A stretch of DNA of 64,000 bases from Akebia trifoliata (taxonomy: Eukaryota > Streptophyta > Magnoliopsida > Ranunculales > Lardizabalaceae). How positions within the stretch are numbered: the stretch's first letter is position 1; each line of letters starts with the position of its first letter. Location: positions 17,067,040-17,131,039 of the forward strand of contig CM030705.1 in the NCBI GenBank assembly GCA_017979445.1, read 5' to 3'. Positions 12,576 to 25,700 of this stretch are shown here, one piece after another. Under the pieces are notes generated by a model. That model searched no databases, was not told the DNA's origin, and worked only from the letters and a program-made list of their open reading frames with translations. The translations under genes were made by a program, and so were the position numbers.

Positions 12576-12661
12576 TGAGAGATCTGAGGTGGAAGAATCG
12601 GAGGAAAATCAAATTTTTCGTTTTACATGTCTCGGCCATATGACGCGTTGGGGAAGATGAG

Positions 12662-12668
12662 TTATATA
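12662..12668 (-). promoter_or_regulatory. putative TATA box of the LTR
   Basis: TATATAA on the minus strand, next to a CpG-rich segment and upstream of the 171-bp repeats. The same motif is kept in copy 2 (about 59,553). Confidence 0.4.
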
Positions 12669-13593
12669 ATAAAAAAATTAAATTATTATTTAAATGAAAT
12701 TTGGGACGAATTTGGTATTTCGCCTATTGTTTTGATCGACTATAACTTGGTCATTCGGTCTCCAAAACTAACAAACGAATACTCTATTTCGCCTAATTTT
12801 TCATTCCGGATCTAATGGTATAGTCAATTTCTACAAATTATGTCTCCATCAAAAATTTACATTTTTGGCCTGACGTGACCCCTAAACTTGATGTCGTTTT
12901 CGTTTTTGGCGATAATTCAACTTCCTGATCTCCAAAAATGACAAATAAATAGTCTATGTTGAATAATTTTTCGTTATGAACCCAATGATATGATCGAATT
13001 TTAAAAATTATTCCTCTAACAAAAAGTCACTGTTTTAGCCTGGTCCGACCCGATAATCGAGGATTTTGCAACTTTTATATTCGGACTCGCATTTGAGCGT
13101 GCTTACAGGCTAAACTATGTTTTTCGATCATTTTGAATCTAATGGTGAGGTCAGATTTTATTAAAAATGATCAAAACAAGGTCCCACAATTTTACCCTAA
13201 GTCCCACTTTCAAGATTTTCTTAAAATTTCACTATTTATTTTTCCTCGAGATACGAATTAAAAATTCGGGGTGTTACATCATTCAGAGTATAGGTGATTA
13301 ATATGATCTTATCTATTGTTCTTTCACCCTTATATGTATTATAAAATCTTCAACAATGTTTTTCTTCCTCCCTTCAATAAATCTAATGCTAGATGAAAAA
13401 ACTTTCAATTTATTATTTCTTTCAACAATACCATAAATTGTTTTACTATTTTTTTCGTTGAATTTATAATTTTTTATAAATTCATATTGAAGAAATAATT
13501 ATTTATCATTGTAATAAATTGCAATTGATAGGTATACACAATAAATCTTTTTATTTTTTTATTAGAGCATCTGTTACCGATCTATTTTATATA

Positions 13594-13779
13594 GAGTCCT
13601 GGTAATATGACTCGTTAGGTGGCATACTTGAATGACTCCATGATGTGGACAAGTTCGAGAGTCGCAGATCTATACGTCTCAGGATCATATCCTGAGGCAT
13701 ACCAATCTATGGTACTTGAACTTGTCACGTCATGGAGTCATTTGAGTATGCCACCTGGTGAGTCATATTATCATGACTC
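13594..13779. mobile_element. Mutator-type foldback MITE with 9-bp target duplication
   Basis: This 186-bp element starts GAGTCCTGGTAATATGACTC and ends with its near-perfect inverse. Arms of about 65 bp enclose a central spacer that has its own small inversion (caggatcatatcctg). The perfect 9-bp direct repeat ttttatata flanks it at 13585-13593 and 13780-13788. This length is diagnostic for Mutator-like transposition. It is unrelated in sequence to the GGGA-ended MITEs in this window. Confidence 0.9.
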
Positions 13780-13788
13780 TTTTATATA

Positions 13789-15469
13789 ACATTTTTCTTA
13801 ATAAGATTTAAAATCTTACTAAGAGTTGTTGGGCCACATGGACGGTAACATTGACAATTGAAATTAAAAGCCTTCTAAATTGCATGGAAAACTCATATTA
13901 TGAAAAAATCATTTAAATATATTTTTTTTAAGATGATCACGATGATAAAAATGGACGGTTACTAGACTCCCAAAACTTAAAATTAAAATTGAAAGATGAA
14001 AAATAAATTTTTTAATTCTTTCTACACAATTCTTAGATATTTTTCATTACAAAATTCTTAAAGTTATGTCCTAATAAAATTCTCCAATTTTGTTTTGCAT
14101 CCTTTGTACCATATAATTGTCCTTCACCAATACTTTAATTAGTACCTTCCCATCTGGAGAATTTTGGATACACCTCATAATCTAAATCATAGTCATACTG
14201 GTTGAATAATATTTGGAATCTTCTGAAAGTCTAAAAGATCCTGTTAATAGTGGGTTGGAGAAGATTTATTTACTTGAAATCTTACTAAGTTAATAAAGCT
14301 ACAATAACTTATTAAAGAAAATAAAATATTTTTCTAACCTAATCTCCCAACACCCACGTCCTTAAGTTTACAACTAATGAAATACCCCAATGTTTAGTGA
14401 ATATTTGAAATACCTCCATATTTTCAAATTAATGACACGCCTTAACACTTCAAGACCAATGAAAAAGTGACTTTAATTAAAATACTTCTAATATAATATT
14501 TTGGGACATCACTTTCTATGAAAGAAAAACTTATACACCAATGAAAAAATGATTTTTAATGAGGAAAAATTGATCAACTATCTTTCGTTTTTCAATTATT
14601 TTTAGTCTATTTAACATAAACTTAACTTGAAAGTTTTTTTTTTTTTTTCTATAACTAATATAATTGAATTTTCAAGTAAGAAAAAAAAAAACCTATATAT
14701 TTTACTCAAATAAATATTTTTTTATTATAATTTAAGAGCGAATTATAATAAAATTATTTTTTAAATATCTTCTAAAATCTAAGATATGATCTTATAGAAA
14801 ATATTTTCTAAAATCTAAAATATCATCTTATAGCATTCCACGTGCATGGTACTAGTAAAGCAAGAAAGTGGGATTTTGCTGGGACTTTTTTTCCCTACTT
14901 CAGCGTGAGCAACAAATAAAGGGTGTGATGAGTGTTCAATTCAATCTCTTAATCACCATTCACCAAGCCCTGTTTTTTTCTCTCGCAAGTCAGTTTTCTA
15001 CCCGTCGTATTAACACATGATCTTCTATCTCGTCTCCCACAACTACTGAGTGGACTCTACCAAGTCATCTCATCTCAGACTAGATAAATCATTGCAATAG
15101 GTACAAAATTATTAATATTAATATCCATACATTTATAATATTTCTATAAAATACAGTGGATTAGAAAATGTTTAATCACAATATCATTTTTCTATTAAGA
15201 AAATAAATACTTAAATGGCTAAAAATTAATTGTTTTATTAAATAATTAAAAATCTGATTAATGTGGACTAGTTTGACCAACTCTTTTGAAAATTTAAAAT
15301 TTTGGACAAGTCATATAGGATCTTGGATGAGTCGTTGTGAAGGATGATTAGCATGGTAAATCTCACTTGTTCACGAGGATACCAAGGAGATTTAGCTAAG
15401 TCATTTTAGTCGGTCTCGAACGATTTTAAAACCATGATTCAACCCCAATCCTTTTAAATACAGTATTAT
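13789..15469. other. intergenic AT-rich DNA, nothing recognised
   Basis: No ORF, splice-bounded exon or repeat is supported. A somewhat more GC-balanced stretch at 14,860-15,080 could be a fossil promoter or leader, but nothing confirms this. Confidence 0.5.
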
Positions 15470-17084
15470 GTCTTGCCTAGTACTCTACTTGTATCACCCG
15501 CCCTCGCGATGGTTCCCCGCCCTCTCTCGCTTTCTTTTTCTAACACCTAGCCTTTCAGTCGAGCCTGGCACTTCCTCACTCGGTGTACTACGTAATTAAT
15601 AGAGCCGCCACTATTCAAGTTCAAGGGGTATGAATAGTCACCCATCGATTGAGATGATTCTCAATCTGATCTACATGATCCATAGATGTTTGTAAGCAAT
15701 TCAATTGAGAAAGGGAAAGATGTTAGGCACCGCAATCCCCCATCTTAAGAGACGACTACTTTATATTTGGTTTGAATATTTCCTCGTGCTTTGCTTTGTA
15801 GTTTTGATCGTTTGAGTGGTGAACGAGTGGGATTCGAAGTGAATTGTAGTTTGTACAAGGGAAAGTGAGTTAATCAAAATGATCTCTATTGATTGATTTT
15901 GAGTGGAATATTTGACAGAATGGCCTCTGGTCATTTCGTTTGGTCCTTCCAAATGCGGAATGTACAAGTAGGCGATCCAAATTACTTCGCCAAAATAAGA
16001 ACTAAAACTGGAAACGCGTACCCGGACTTATAATTTATAAACGTAAATAAGTTATTTATTTATAATTTTATACATGTGTGCTTGTCGAACAATCGGACAT
16101 AGCTTTAGTGTGGTTCTTTATTTGAGTCAGATTTATGGCAGAGATTCCATAGTGTCGGTGAAGTAGGATCAGGATTGGACAACGACTCGACACTTTCAGA
16201 GAAAAGTGGGAAATAGTTCAGTCGATTGGGCAGAGTTTTGGCTACATGGATGGCAGGGGAAGGTTTTTATGAAGGTCGGGGTGAAGTGATTAGGGTTTCA
16301 AATTCGTTGGGCCAGGTCGTCGAGATATTGGGTCGGGTCGTCGAATTGTTAGATCAATAGGAAAAGGAAACGTATCAAGGGGGTAGGTAGAAGCTTAAGT
16401 GAGTAATAGGCTTGAAAGAGGCATGTTGAAAAGGAGGGGTGGAGTGCCCTTTTATAGGGCACAACTCAGATTGACCTTGAATCTTAGTCTTTATGTTGTC
16501 TTGCCAACCTTGCTTGCATGCATGCTCTGAGGCATTTGGGGTCGTTAAGCTGTGATTCGGGATTGACTAGACCGATGTTGTAGGTCGATCTAGGCAATTT
16601 CTAGTCATATTTGATTGATTTGACTTGGAGATTTAGTAGAAGGATGACAAGGTACGTGGGCTGGACTTTAAAAGTCAAATGGGTTTGTTGGTGGGCCCAT
16701 TAAGGTTTTGGGGGATTTCTGGAGGGTTTCGAAAACTTGAGAAAATACTGATTTCTAGGAAAAATTGGAGCACTGATACAAGAATAAGTAAGGAGGTGGT
16801 GTTTAAGGTTCGGGTATGATTTGGGAAGGTTCAAGAAGGGTTCTCGTGCCTTTAGAAGGGTCAAGAGTATGTTTAAAAGGGGTTGGGATTTTCGATTTCA
16901 GATGGGATTCAAGTGTATGGGATTCTAGGAGGTTTCAAGATTAGGTTTGGGGGTTTGGAAAGTGATTCAGGCAGTATGGTTTTGACTTCTTCTCTGCCTT
17001 CGGACCTCACTGGATAGATGAAACATACCAAAGCGCTGCCACTTTATGCTAAAAAGGACCAAAACACAATTTTGGGTTGTCGAC
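15470..17084 (-). mobile_element. gypsy LTR fragment, same family as 54,497-60,480
   Basis: The minus strand starts TGTCGACAACCCAAAATTG at 17084. It then follows the same order as the LTR beginning at 54497: a TATAAAAG box (16449-16456), a segment containing ccccgaccttcataaaaacc, then aatcaatcaatcgaactcac-like DNA, then a gagattgaaaatcatctcaa-like segment. The short open frame at 15,761-15,967 corresponds to the one at 55,523-55,798, which shows collinearity and not a gene. The inner boundary is not resolved; the left end is set where similarity fades. Confidence 0.65.
16449..16456 (-). promoter_or_regulatory. putative TATA box of the gypsy LTR
   Basis: TATAAAAG on the minus strand, inside a short palindrome (gcccttttatagggc). 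The equivalent in the plus-oriented copy is at about 55,025. Confidence 0.4.
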
Positions 17085-17690
17085 ACTACTGATATCAAGT
17101 TAATTTGACTAAGTTCTTCTTGTATGAGATAAATTGTTAATTAATTTAAAATTATTTATTATAATACATTTACATTCAAATAATTATAAATTTGTTGAGA
17201 AAATAAGGTGGATTAAAAATTAATTATTAATATATTATACATTATTAAAAATTAATTATTTTATCAAAAAGTATAAAAACCTTCATCTTTATGCTCAGAT
17301 GACTTGGACGAGTCAACTTGATTTGAGTCTATATTTTCTCTTATGGGAAATCTATGCTAAGCAATTGAATATATCTTAAAAGGACCATGTGGACAAAGTG
17401 TTTACCTGGTAAACGTTTCATTGAGATCAATGTATTGCTGCATGATTGTAGATGTAGCAAGGGTCACTCGAACAAACTAAATTTACCTTACTCAATAGGA
17501 CAACTAAGGATCAAACAATAAGGATCCTGGCCAGTTGGTTATGGATTAAAGGATGGTAGGAATCAAGAGCGAATAAGATTCTCGCCAATTTCAAGGCTTG
17601 AGGTGGAAGTCAATCAAATGCAGGCAACGAAGAATCCATCGAGGAATCTCAACTCCTTGGTTCGGAAGCAGCATCGGTGGGAAATTGAAT
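17085..17690. other. AT-rich spacer, nothing recognised
   Basis: Low-complexity AT-rich DNA grading into more GC-balanced sequence near 17,400. No feature can be supported. Confidence 0.5.
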
Positions 17691-18420
17691 CCTACTATTG
17701 ATTGAACTGGTCGGATGCTTCCCTGTAGGAATCAGAAAGAGAATGCTACTAAAGTGGTCGGTCGCTGAATCAGACACCCGGGGGGAAAGAAATCGAGGCA
17801 ACTTACTTATGTTTTACATATCGAAGAAAATACTTGGACCCATTTTTATTTGTGCGCAGATTGTCCAAGATGTGCTACAGTGTTTTTCTGCTAAATTCAG
17901 GACCATGGTCATGGCGGATAATGGGTCCCCCTGCAATGACCAAAAGGGATCATCTTTGTCTAACACTACAATTTCTTGCAGAATGGCAGTCAAGTAAAAA
18001 GTTAGGCGACCCTACTCTTCAAGCTCAACCCAACCGAAACTCGGGTTATGATCTTCCTGTTGATCTGCAAGACATAACAGCCAAAAAATGTCTGATTTTC
18101 CGGGGTCGATGAAAATCCTGTCAAAATATTGGAGTGGCATCTTAACAAGATTACTCCACAACTAAGAAAGATTCCATTTCTCATGCGCTCTTATCGCACC
18201 ACCGAGAATTATGAGACCCGCTCCTATTGCTAGTCCTCCATAGGGGGTGTCCATGGGTGACTCGTCTCCCCGTGTTACCGCGTCCAGAAGTTATTCCATC
18301 CATCCCTACCCCAACCGCCTGGATCAACTGTGCTTGAACTGGAAATGAAATATCTGCTTCTACCAACTGAAAGAACTTGCATTGGCATAAGACGAAACTC
18401 TTTGACATTTCCTTTCTAAG
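17690..18420. other. GC-richer ORF-dense block of unknown origin
   Basis: Base composition rises clearly above the flanks. Overlapping open frames appear on both strands (17,698-17,997 and 17,834-18,112 plus; 18,002-18,184 and 18,181-18,408 minus). None resembles a family I know, and none has a convincing start context or splice frame. The composition and texture would suit an old organelle-DNA insertion or a decayed retroelement coding region. I cannot tell which. Confidence 0.4.
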
Positions 18421-18839
18421 GCGAATCGGCTTTCTTGTCCGAGCGGGTTGTTGACTATAGGATGCACTGGGGCTCTGTTGGCACTGATGCTTTATTCATG
18501 CATTCGGAAGTCTTCCTAGGAGCAATGCATGGGTAGAGGTGGCCTTAAGAACCAAAGTAAATTCACTTCTATTGACTCGTAACTGCTAATAGTTGGGACA
18601 TATATTTTGAAAGTGAAATAATCAAAACAAGATTAAATCCAAATTTGAATGTTGATGAAGATGAAAACATAATTAAATGAATAAAAAAAATTAATTGTAA
18701 AAATCCAGTGAAGATTAGAATATACCAAGAGTAGATCAATTGCACAATTCAAATTCAATCCCCTTGAAACTCAATCAAAGAGCTTGCTAATGCCCCTTAG
18801 GTTGGAAGATTTAGCTTTGAAAATCAAGTTAGAAGACAA

Positions 18840-19087
18840 CAAAGATAAGGTTGTTGTTTGATAACGCTTTTAAAAACTCTTTTTACTATGTTTGAGTTGT
18901 AAATCTGTGTTTTCATTCGTAATCACTGTTGATAAAAAAAAGTTACGTTAAAAATTTGCGATTTTAAACTTAAATTTGAGGATCTCCTCAGACTCGCTTA
19001 TTTTATTTGCGTTTTTAAAATGGACGGATATGCCGCTGATCATTTTCTTCTCTTCTTCTCTTCTTCTCCTCTGTCGACAGAACACAT

Positions 19088-19171
<84 letters not shown>

Positions 19172-19560
19172 TTTTCGTCTTCTCTTGCATAGTTCTCTCT
19201 CTCTTCTACTCTTCATCTCTTTGCTGTCGACAGAACCTTGAACAACTCTGTCTTTCGCACAGCTCTCTCTCTCTCTCTTCTTCTCGACACAACTCTCTCT
19301 CCTCTTCTCGACAACATCTGACACAGCACGCAACTGTTCTCGACAGAGCCTCACACAACACGACCAATGCCGAAGAAAAAAAATCGAAAGTCTCATAATC
19401 GACAATTTTTAGTTTCAATTGCTTTCTCTCTCTCCCTCTCTCTCTCTCTAGACAAATACATCTCTTTCTTTCTCTTTCTTTGTATTTTTATTTTTTATTT
19501 TGATGCTTTCTTGTTGGTAGAAATTCTGGGTTTTTTTTTTTTTTTTTAAATTAAATTTAT
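18840..19560 (+). other. CT-rich leader-like region
   Basis: A tctgtcgacagaac / ttctcgacacaactct motif recurs at 19,071, 19,226, 19,284, 19,308 and 19,338 between long CT tracts. It is followed by an ATG-containing stretch at 19,367 whose frame soon becomes CT repeat. Plant 5' leaders and some transposon leaders look like this. No downstream coding exon was found up to 21,245, so a gene is not supported. Confidence 0.35.
19089..19167. repeat. long (CT)n microsatellite
   Basis: About 39 CT units without visible interruption, the longest dinucleotide CT tract in the window. The open frames on both strands across it are low-complexity artefacts. Confidence 0.97.
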
Positions 19561-21240
19561 TTTATTCTTAGATAAATTTTTTTTGTGAATTACCTTTTAT
19601 TAATTTATATATTTCATTGTATGTAAAAAAAAAAAAAAAAAAAATTATGTTATCCCTTAGATTTCAATTTGTTTGTTGATGTATTTTTCTTTGATTTTAG
19701 AGAAAAACCCATTCTAAAATTAAATTCTTCTCTGAAAATTAACATAATTCAATAAAATCATGGTTTTTCTAATGTTGGGTATCTTTCTTTCTTTCTTCTT
19801 CTTCTTCTTCTTATTTTTTCCCTAAAGGTTGTTATCTTTATTTTATGGGATTTTGATAGTTCATGTTTTTTTTTGTCATTGTTCATGATATTGCAGAAGT
19901 TCTGTTTTCTTTTAAAATCTAATTTTCTTGAAGAATAAAAAGTGTATAATCCAATTCTCGGTAGCATTTAATATTCACATTATTTATTTTGGATCTATTG
20001 TGGAACATAATTGAGTATTTTTAATAACTTTTTACAATTAAGTTAGCTCATGGATCTCTATTGCTCTTAAATTTATATTGAGGAAGAGTCAATCTTCTAT
20101 TTCTGATTTTTACTTTTCCTTTCTTGTTGCCAAAAGAAGCTTTTGTTAATGGGCATACTTCATATCTATAGTATTTTTGTGATTGGGATTGGAGTACTAA
20201 GTTTGAGGCTTTAAGTTAAACAAGAAATCGAAGTTGCATTATGGGTGTTGTTTGCTTTTGTTTCTGTGTTGAGGGTTTTGGTGAATATGCAACTCCAAAT
20301 AATTCTTTTTTTAGAAATTGCATCGGTCTCAGATGTTTCATTCAGAATTTCATAAATGTGGTATGTTTTTCAAAGTTTTTCAGTTCCCTCTATGCTTAAA
20401 CGGTGTCTACCAATAATTTTTGTAACATATTCTCATATCGTGGTTCGATATATATGCTCTTTACTGATTTTTTCTTTACTAATTCCAATGCAGTGTTTAG
20501 GGCCCATCCAAATTTATTGTCAAGCTTTTATCTTGTATTATAGTTCAGTGATAAAAACACAAATGAATTATAGGTAATTAGGCCATGGCATTTACACATC
20601 CCTCTTCATTTTATTTCCTCTTAACTATCTCGGGTATATAGAATGTCTATATGGGGAAGTTTCAACATGATTATCCATGTATCACTGACATAGGATTGTC
20701 CAGTTGCCTGTCCTAGTTGGTTTTACAGGGAAGTTTCAGATTGCTCACTTTTGAATTCATGGTTTTCATTGAAGAGAACCTCAATAGATGATATGGCTTA
20801 GGAGTGAGAAAGGGAGAGAGTGTATGTGTGTAGAAAAGGGTTAAGAAGGAGAACATAGCTTTTGCTAGGGTTTTGGCATTTTGTTAGTGCAAAGGTTTGG
20901 AGCTTACTGCATTTAAGGTTTTGATGTTTTTAATATAATTGGTATTTTCAATATTTATTTTTGCTTAGAAAAGGGAAACTTGAAAACTCTATTAGCAGAA
21001 AATCTTAGGTTGCTTTTATCATATTTCTAGTATCTTCTGTAATGTATTTTATTTATTTATTTATTTTTTGGGGAGGGGGGGTGCTGGGGTTAGAATTTCC
21101 CCTTCATATCTTTGCTTGTTTGATGGTTGCAAAATTTTTGCAAGCCATAGCTTAACATTTCCTTTATATTTCTTTTCAAATTATAAAAGATATTAAACCA
21201 AGAATGATGGAAAGCCCATTATGGGACATTTCGTTGGCTG
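19561..21240. other. intron-like T-rich DNA, no gene
   Basis: T-rich sequence with poly(T) and poly(A) runs (19,531-19,547, 19,625-19,643) and many cryptic splice-like signals. No exon with protein similarity is recognised on either strand. It may be an intron or promoter remnant cut off by the LTR at 21,246. Confidence 0.4.
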
Positions 21241-21831
21241 AATACTGAAAGCGCCTTCGATCCGCGGGGTGCACAGATCTACTTTTGATTTTTGAGATTT
21301 GGGAGTCGCCACCTAGTTATTACGGTATAAGAACCGAACATTGACTCTAAAAGGCAAATAACACTAATCTACAAATGAAAATACAGGTCCGGAAATCACG
21401 TTACGGGGTTGGAAGGTGTTAAGCACCAACCCCGCCCGGCAAATGTCGGTCTCTACTTTTCCTAAATAAAACTACATTGCTAAAAGACCTAAATAAATAA
21501 TAAAAATAAATAAAAAAATACCTAGATGATCACAACGATAATTCCCTCAGAGCTGACGGATTGATTCCTTGCTTCGTTTCCGTTATTGGATCTGCTTCAG
21601 ATCTCCAAGATGAAGTATCTTCTCCTTAAATCTAAGTGCTTTTTAATTTTTAGTGGATTTCTAGGTATTTTTGAAAGATTTCTAGGTGTTTTTTGAACAA
21701 AAGTTGGGGGTTGGATCATAGATAAGGAGTTAGGACTTCAAAATTAGGGTTTGGGGAATGCTAGGAAGACTTTTTGACCTACTTTTTCTAGGATTTTCTC
21801 TTTGGATACGAAAATAGGTTGTAGAGACCCT

Positions 21832-21839
21832 TATTTATA
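21832..21839 (-). promoter_or_regulatory. putative TATA box of the outer LTR
   Basis: TATAAATA on the minus strand followed by AGGGTCTCTACAACC, consistent with minus-strand transcription of this LTR. The nested copy has CATAAATA at 25371-25378. Confidence 0.45.
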
Positions 21840-21869
21840 GATTTTTTTAAGTGCTTTTTAGATAGAGTT

Positions 21870-22236
21870 AGTGTTTAATTAGAATTACATTAGATAGTTT
21901 TAAAGTTTGATTAGAATTCTATTAGATAGTTTTAGAATTTAATCAGAATTCTATTAGGGTTAGGGTTTGACTTTGGTCTAACTAGATTGATTAGGATTTT
22001 GACTTAAGTCTCACTTGATTGACTAGAATTTAGGATTTTGACTTAAGTCTTACTGAATTGACTAGATTTTAGGATTTTGACTTAAGTCTTATTTAATTGA
22101 CTTGACTTTAAGATTTTGACTTAAGTCTTACTTGATTGGCTTGATTTTAGGATTTTGACTTAAGTCTCACATGATTGATTTTAATTTTAGGATTTTAACT
22201 TAAGTCTTACTTGATTGACTTTAATTTTAATTAGAA
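21870..22236. repeat. minisatellite, 39-bp unit (with a 34-bp precursor array)
   Basis: Six units start with (g/a)acttaagtct at 22001, 22040, 22079, 22118, 22157 and 22197, exactly 39 bp apart except the last (40). Each carries cttgattgactngattttaggatttt. Just before it (21,870-21,958) three units of about 34 bp share agttttagaatttaatcag followed by aattctattagat. The arrays lie inside the outer solo LTR. Confidence 0.9.
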
Positions 22237-22757
22237 TTTTACTTTACATTAATTAATTTTTTAATTATTAACTTCGATATTTTAAGTATTAAAATGGTAA
22301 AATTATCGTTTTACCCTCGGAAAGGACTTTTTTGCGTTTTAAGTCGTTTTTCAATGTTCCAGGATGTTTTGGAATAGATTTTTCATAAAGAATTCAATGG
22401 GAATATTGGTTTGTGTAGTTTATGAAATTTTTTGCTATGAAATGGTTGTAAACTTTATGAGGGGCATTTTCGTAATTTTATCGAATTTTGTGAAAATTGA
22501 CGAAATGGTTTATTTGATTTCGATTTATTATTTTATGTGTTTAAAAGAATTTTTCTAAGCGTAATATAGGCTCCAGGGATGTTTTGATGTTAGGGGTATC
22601 TTGGTAATTTGGTCATTTTTTAGTGATTTTTATCATAAAGCTTCTTTTTGTTGGAAAAATGATGATTTCTATGTTTTTGGGTTAAATTTTCCTAGCGTAG
22701 CGTGGTTTCTATAATTTTGTTATTTTGAGATACCTCATCTGAATTTCTGAAACATAT

Positions 22758-25700
22758 TGAAATCGCCTCGACCCTTCTTCACTAAATAGTGAATAGGAGT
22801 CCGATTTATTAATTGGGGACTTCTAAGAATTGGGAGTCGCCACCTAGTTAGGTCTAGGAATCAAAATTAACTCCAAATGGATATGGGTAAATCCACGGAT
22901 CAGAGAGATGGGTAAGGGATCAGATTACGGGTTTTGGAAGGTGTTAAGCATCAAACCCGTTCGATCAACATGATCGATCTCTACTATGATCCAAAATCAT
23001 CCTATGATCAACATACAAAGACTACAGTCAAGGTCACAGTCCAATCATCATCATCATCAATTTATGTTGGGTTTGCCAAACAAATCCTATGGCTAAAATT
23101 GTCCCAATTATTATATGATCATTCTTTAAATTCCATAAAATATGGAAGGATTTGAAAAAGTCCTAATTAGCTCCATGACCTGAAATCAATTAAAAAATTC
23201 CACCTGCAAGTATTTCCCAAACTGTCCAAAATACAAACTCATGAGAATATTCTAAATGGAAAGATTACAAATAGAAACCTACCAAATTGGGACTTATAAT
23301 ATTTCTAAATTAGGAATGTGAAATTTCCTAAATTAGAATTCAAGAGATATATGTTGAATTCCCAAATTAAAAATTTTAAAAAATACATTTTCTAAAATAG
23401 AACATTCCAAAAATGTAAGTTTCTAAATTTGAAACTCCAAATTTCCATGAACATGAACCTCCTAAAAATAAAAATGCAGAATCTTCTAAATTGATAAATT
23501 ACTAAAATATGAAATTTCTGAATTAGAAATCTATGCATATAATCTCCCAAAATAGGAAACTATGCAATCCCATATTAGAAAGTTTTCAAATATGAGTTTT
23601 CTAATGATTCACTAATAATCTCTAAAAAGGAAAATTATATAAACAATGAAGTCCCAAATTAGAAGATTATGAATTTGCCAAAAATCACTAAATTAGAAAT
23701 TCACCAAATAACAAAGAATCCAGGATATCATACTTACTAAAGTGGAGATTGCCAAATATCATTGCATAAAATTTCCAAATTTGAACGAAAAATCCACAAG
23801 AAAAATTTCATATCCTTAAAATAACCAAAAAAGCATGCACACATGATTCTTGATTTGGTCAAAATAGCTATCACTCAACAACATGCTTATTTGTCGAGCA
23901 AAGAGGTACACTGATCAAACAAAAAAATCTCAAAATAAAACGAAGAGCTCAAACATCATCATAAATCATGTAAATCCAAGTTGAGCATAATGATCATGAT
24001 GAAAAAAATCCTTTAATCCTTCTAAGATGCAAAAACAATAAAATGAAAATAACAAAAATAATTAAACAAGAGGGGGGCACAAAAATTCTCTCCTAACCTA
24101 TCAATATGCAAAAAGAATGGCTTAACGCATAGATAAATAAGGGAGAAAAATAGAAAAAATTATATGAGAAATTTTCGTAATCCTATTAACGCAAAACAAA
24201 AAAGAAAAATAAAAACTACTCCAAATTTTCTTAATCCTACTAAAACAAAATAAATAAATAAAAAGAAAATCACTCTCTAAATCCTAATGATTTGCAAAAC
24301 TAAATGTAAAGAAACCCCTAATCCTATCAATATATAAAAATGAATAGAACATAAAAAAAATCAAATATATATATATATTTATCATACTATCAATATAATA
24401 AAATAATAAAATAAAAAAAATGAATGAAACATAGAAGAGACTACATAAAAACATATCCTAATCCTATCGACATAAAAAAAATTAAAAAAAATAAAAACCT
24501 ACCTCAAATAAAAAAAATACTCCTAATCCTGCCGCTATAAAAAAATATAAAAATACATAAAAAAAAATTATCGGATCCTACTCGATACGTAAGAATGAAT
24601 AAAAATAAATAAATGTGGTACAAAACATGTTTCTTTATTCTTACCTATACATAAAAAGTGAGTTGTGGAAGATGAGAAGAAAAAATAAAATAAAATAATA
24701 GTAAACTTACCTATAGAAAGACGATAGAAGTCGATTCCTTCAGGTGCAATCCTAAGGGCTTGTGAGTATCCGCTAAGGAGGATAAAGGCAGCGAAAGGAT
24801 AGCAATGAACCTCGTTGCTGTAGCAAATTAATGAAGAGTGTGGCTGTGGCGTTTGTCTGTAGGAGATGCGAAAACGAAGAGAAGGTTCCGAGCCATAGAG
24901 GACGTTAGAGAGGTGAAGTTGTTATAGGGTAGGACGTGAGAGAGATGATGACTTAACGATGGCTGCAGTAGGGTTGGGCATTATGTTGTTGTTGGAGAAG
25001 TTGCTGAAGAAGAAACTACGCAGCAAGAAGATGCTGCAAGGATGGTGTTGGAGGGGATGAAGTGTAGCAGGGACAGAGAGTTTGGCTGCAATCAAAACGT
25101 GAAGAGTGAGGGCTGTTGGAGGTGTTGCAGGCAGAGAGTGGTGAATGATGTGAGAGTTGCAGTGGAACTGTTGGAGAAAAAGGTAGAAAATGCTGGTGAA
25201 GAAGGCTGAAAACGTTGGAAAACCTGGCTAAAAAAGCGACAGAGAGCAGAGAGAGACCGAAGAGAAGAGGTGAAAGAGAGATGTTGAAGAAGAAGAGAAG
25301 AAGACGTGCAGAAAGAAAAAGATCTCCCTGTTCGTTCAGCCTTTTTTTTTAAGAGAGAAACGTCTCTCTCTATTTATGGAAGACAACTTCCTATTTTAAA
25401 AAACGTTATTTCTTTTTTCTCTTTTTGTTTACACGTATTTCTCTCTTATTTTTTTTTATTTATTTATTCCCTTTTGGAGAATGATGGTGGGGCGATCCCA
25501 CGCTACTCATCTTAGTAGTTGTCTCTTGATGTCGAGTTATGGTAAGTAGATTATCGATTGGTTAATTATTTTATTTCAAATTTTTGTTAGTTAATTAATT
25601 TTTTTTTTTTCTGATTTTGAGTTTTATTATTTGATAAATTTTGAATTTTTTTGTTTAGTTAAAAATTTTAATTTGATTTTTAATTGGTCGTTTGATTTCG

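Larger units (their letters stand above)
10114..13278 (-). mobile_element. long solo LTR, Tekay/Del-like gypsy family, copy 1
   Basis: The sequence runs TGTGGCGCCCCG ... CGGGGTGTTACA, so the ends are TG/CA with an inverted terminal block. Length is 3,165 bp. It is nearly collinear with 57,018-60,180. The minus strand is probably the sense strand: it then starts TGTAACACCCCG, as many plant chromovirus LTRs do, and has a TATATAA box at 12662-12668 upstream of the GC-rich repeat region. No gag-pol lies on either side. Flanks atctc and tcatt do not match, so the target duplication has mutated or the LTR arose by unequal recombination between elements. The family name is inferred from length and ends only. 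Confidence 0.8.

Noticed and set aside
12061..12639. 192-codon minus-strand protein
   Set aside because: It lies wholly in an LTR, is caused by a 171-bp repeat whose length is a multiple of three, and is frameshifted in the second copy. It was kept only as a repeat.
10109..13283. Target duplication for the first long solo LTR
   Set aside because: The flanks atctc and tcatt do not agree, so none was claimed, although the LTR ends are clear by comparison with copy 2.
19040..19405. Arg/Glu-repeat and Ser/Leu-repeat open frames across the CT tract
   Set aside because: They are translations of a dinucleotide repeat, open in several frames on both strands.
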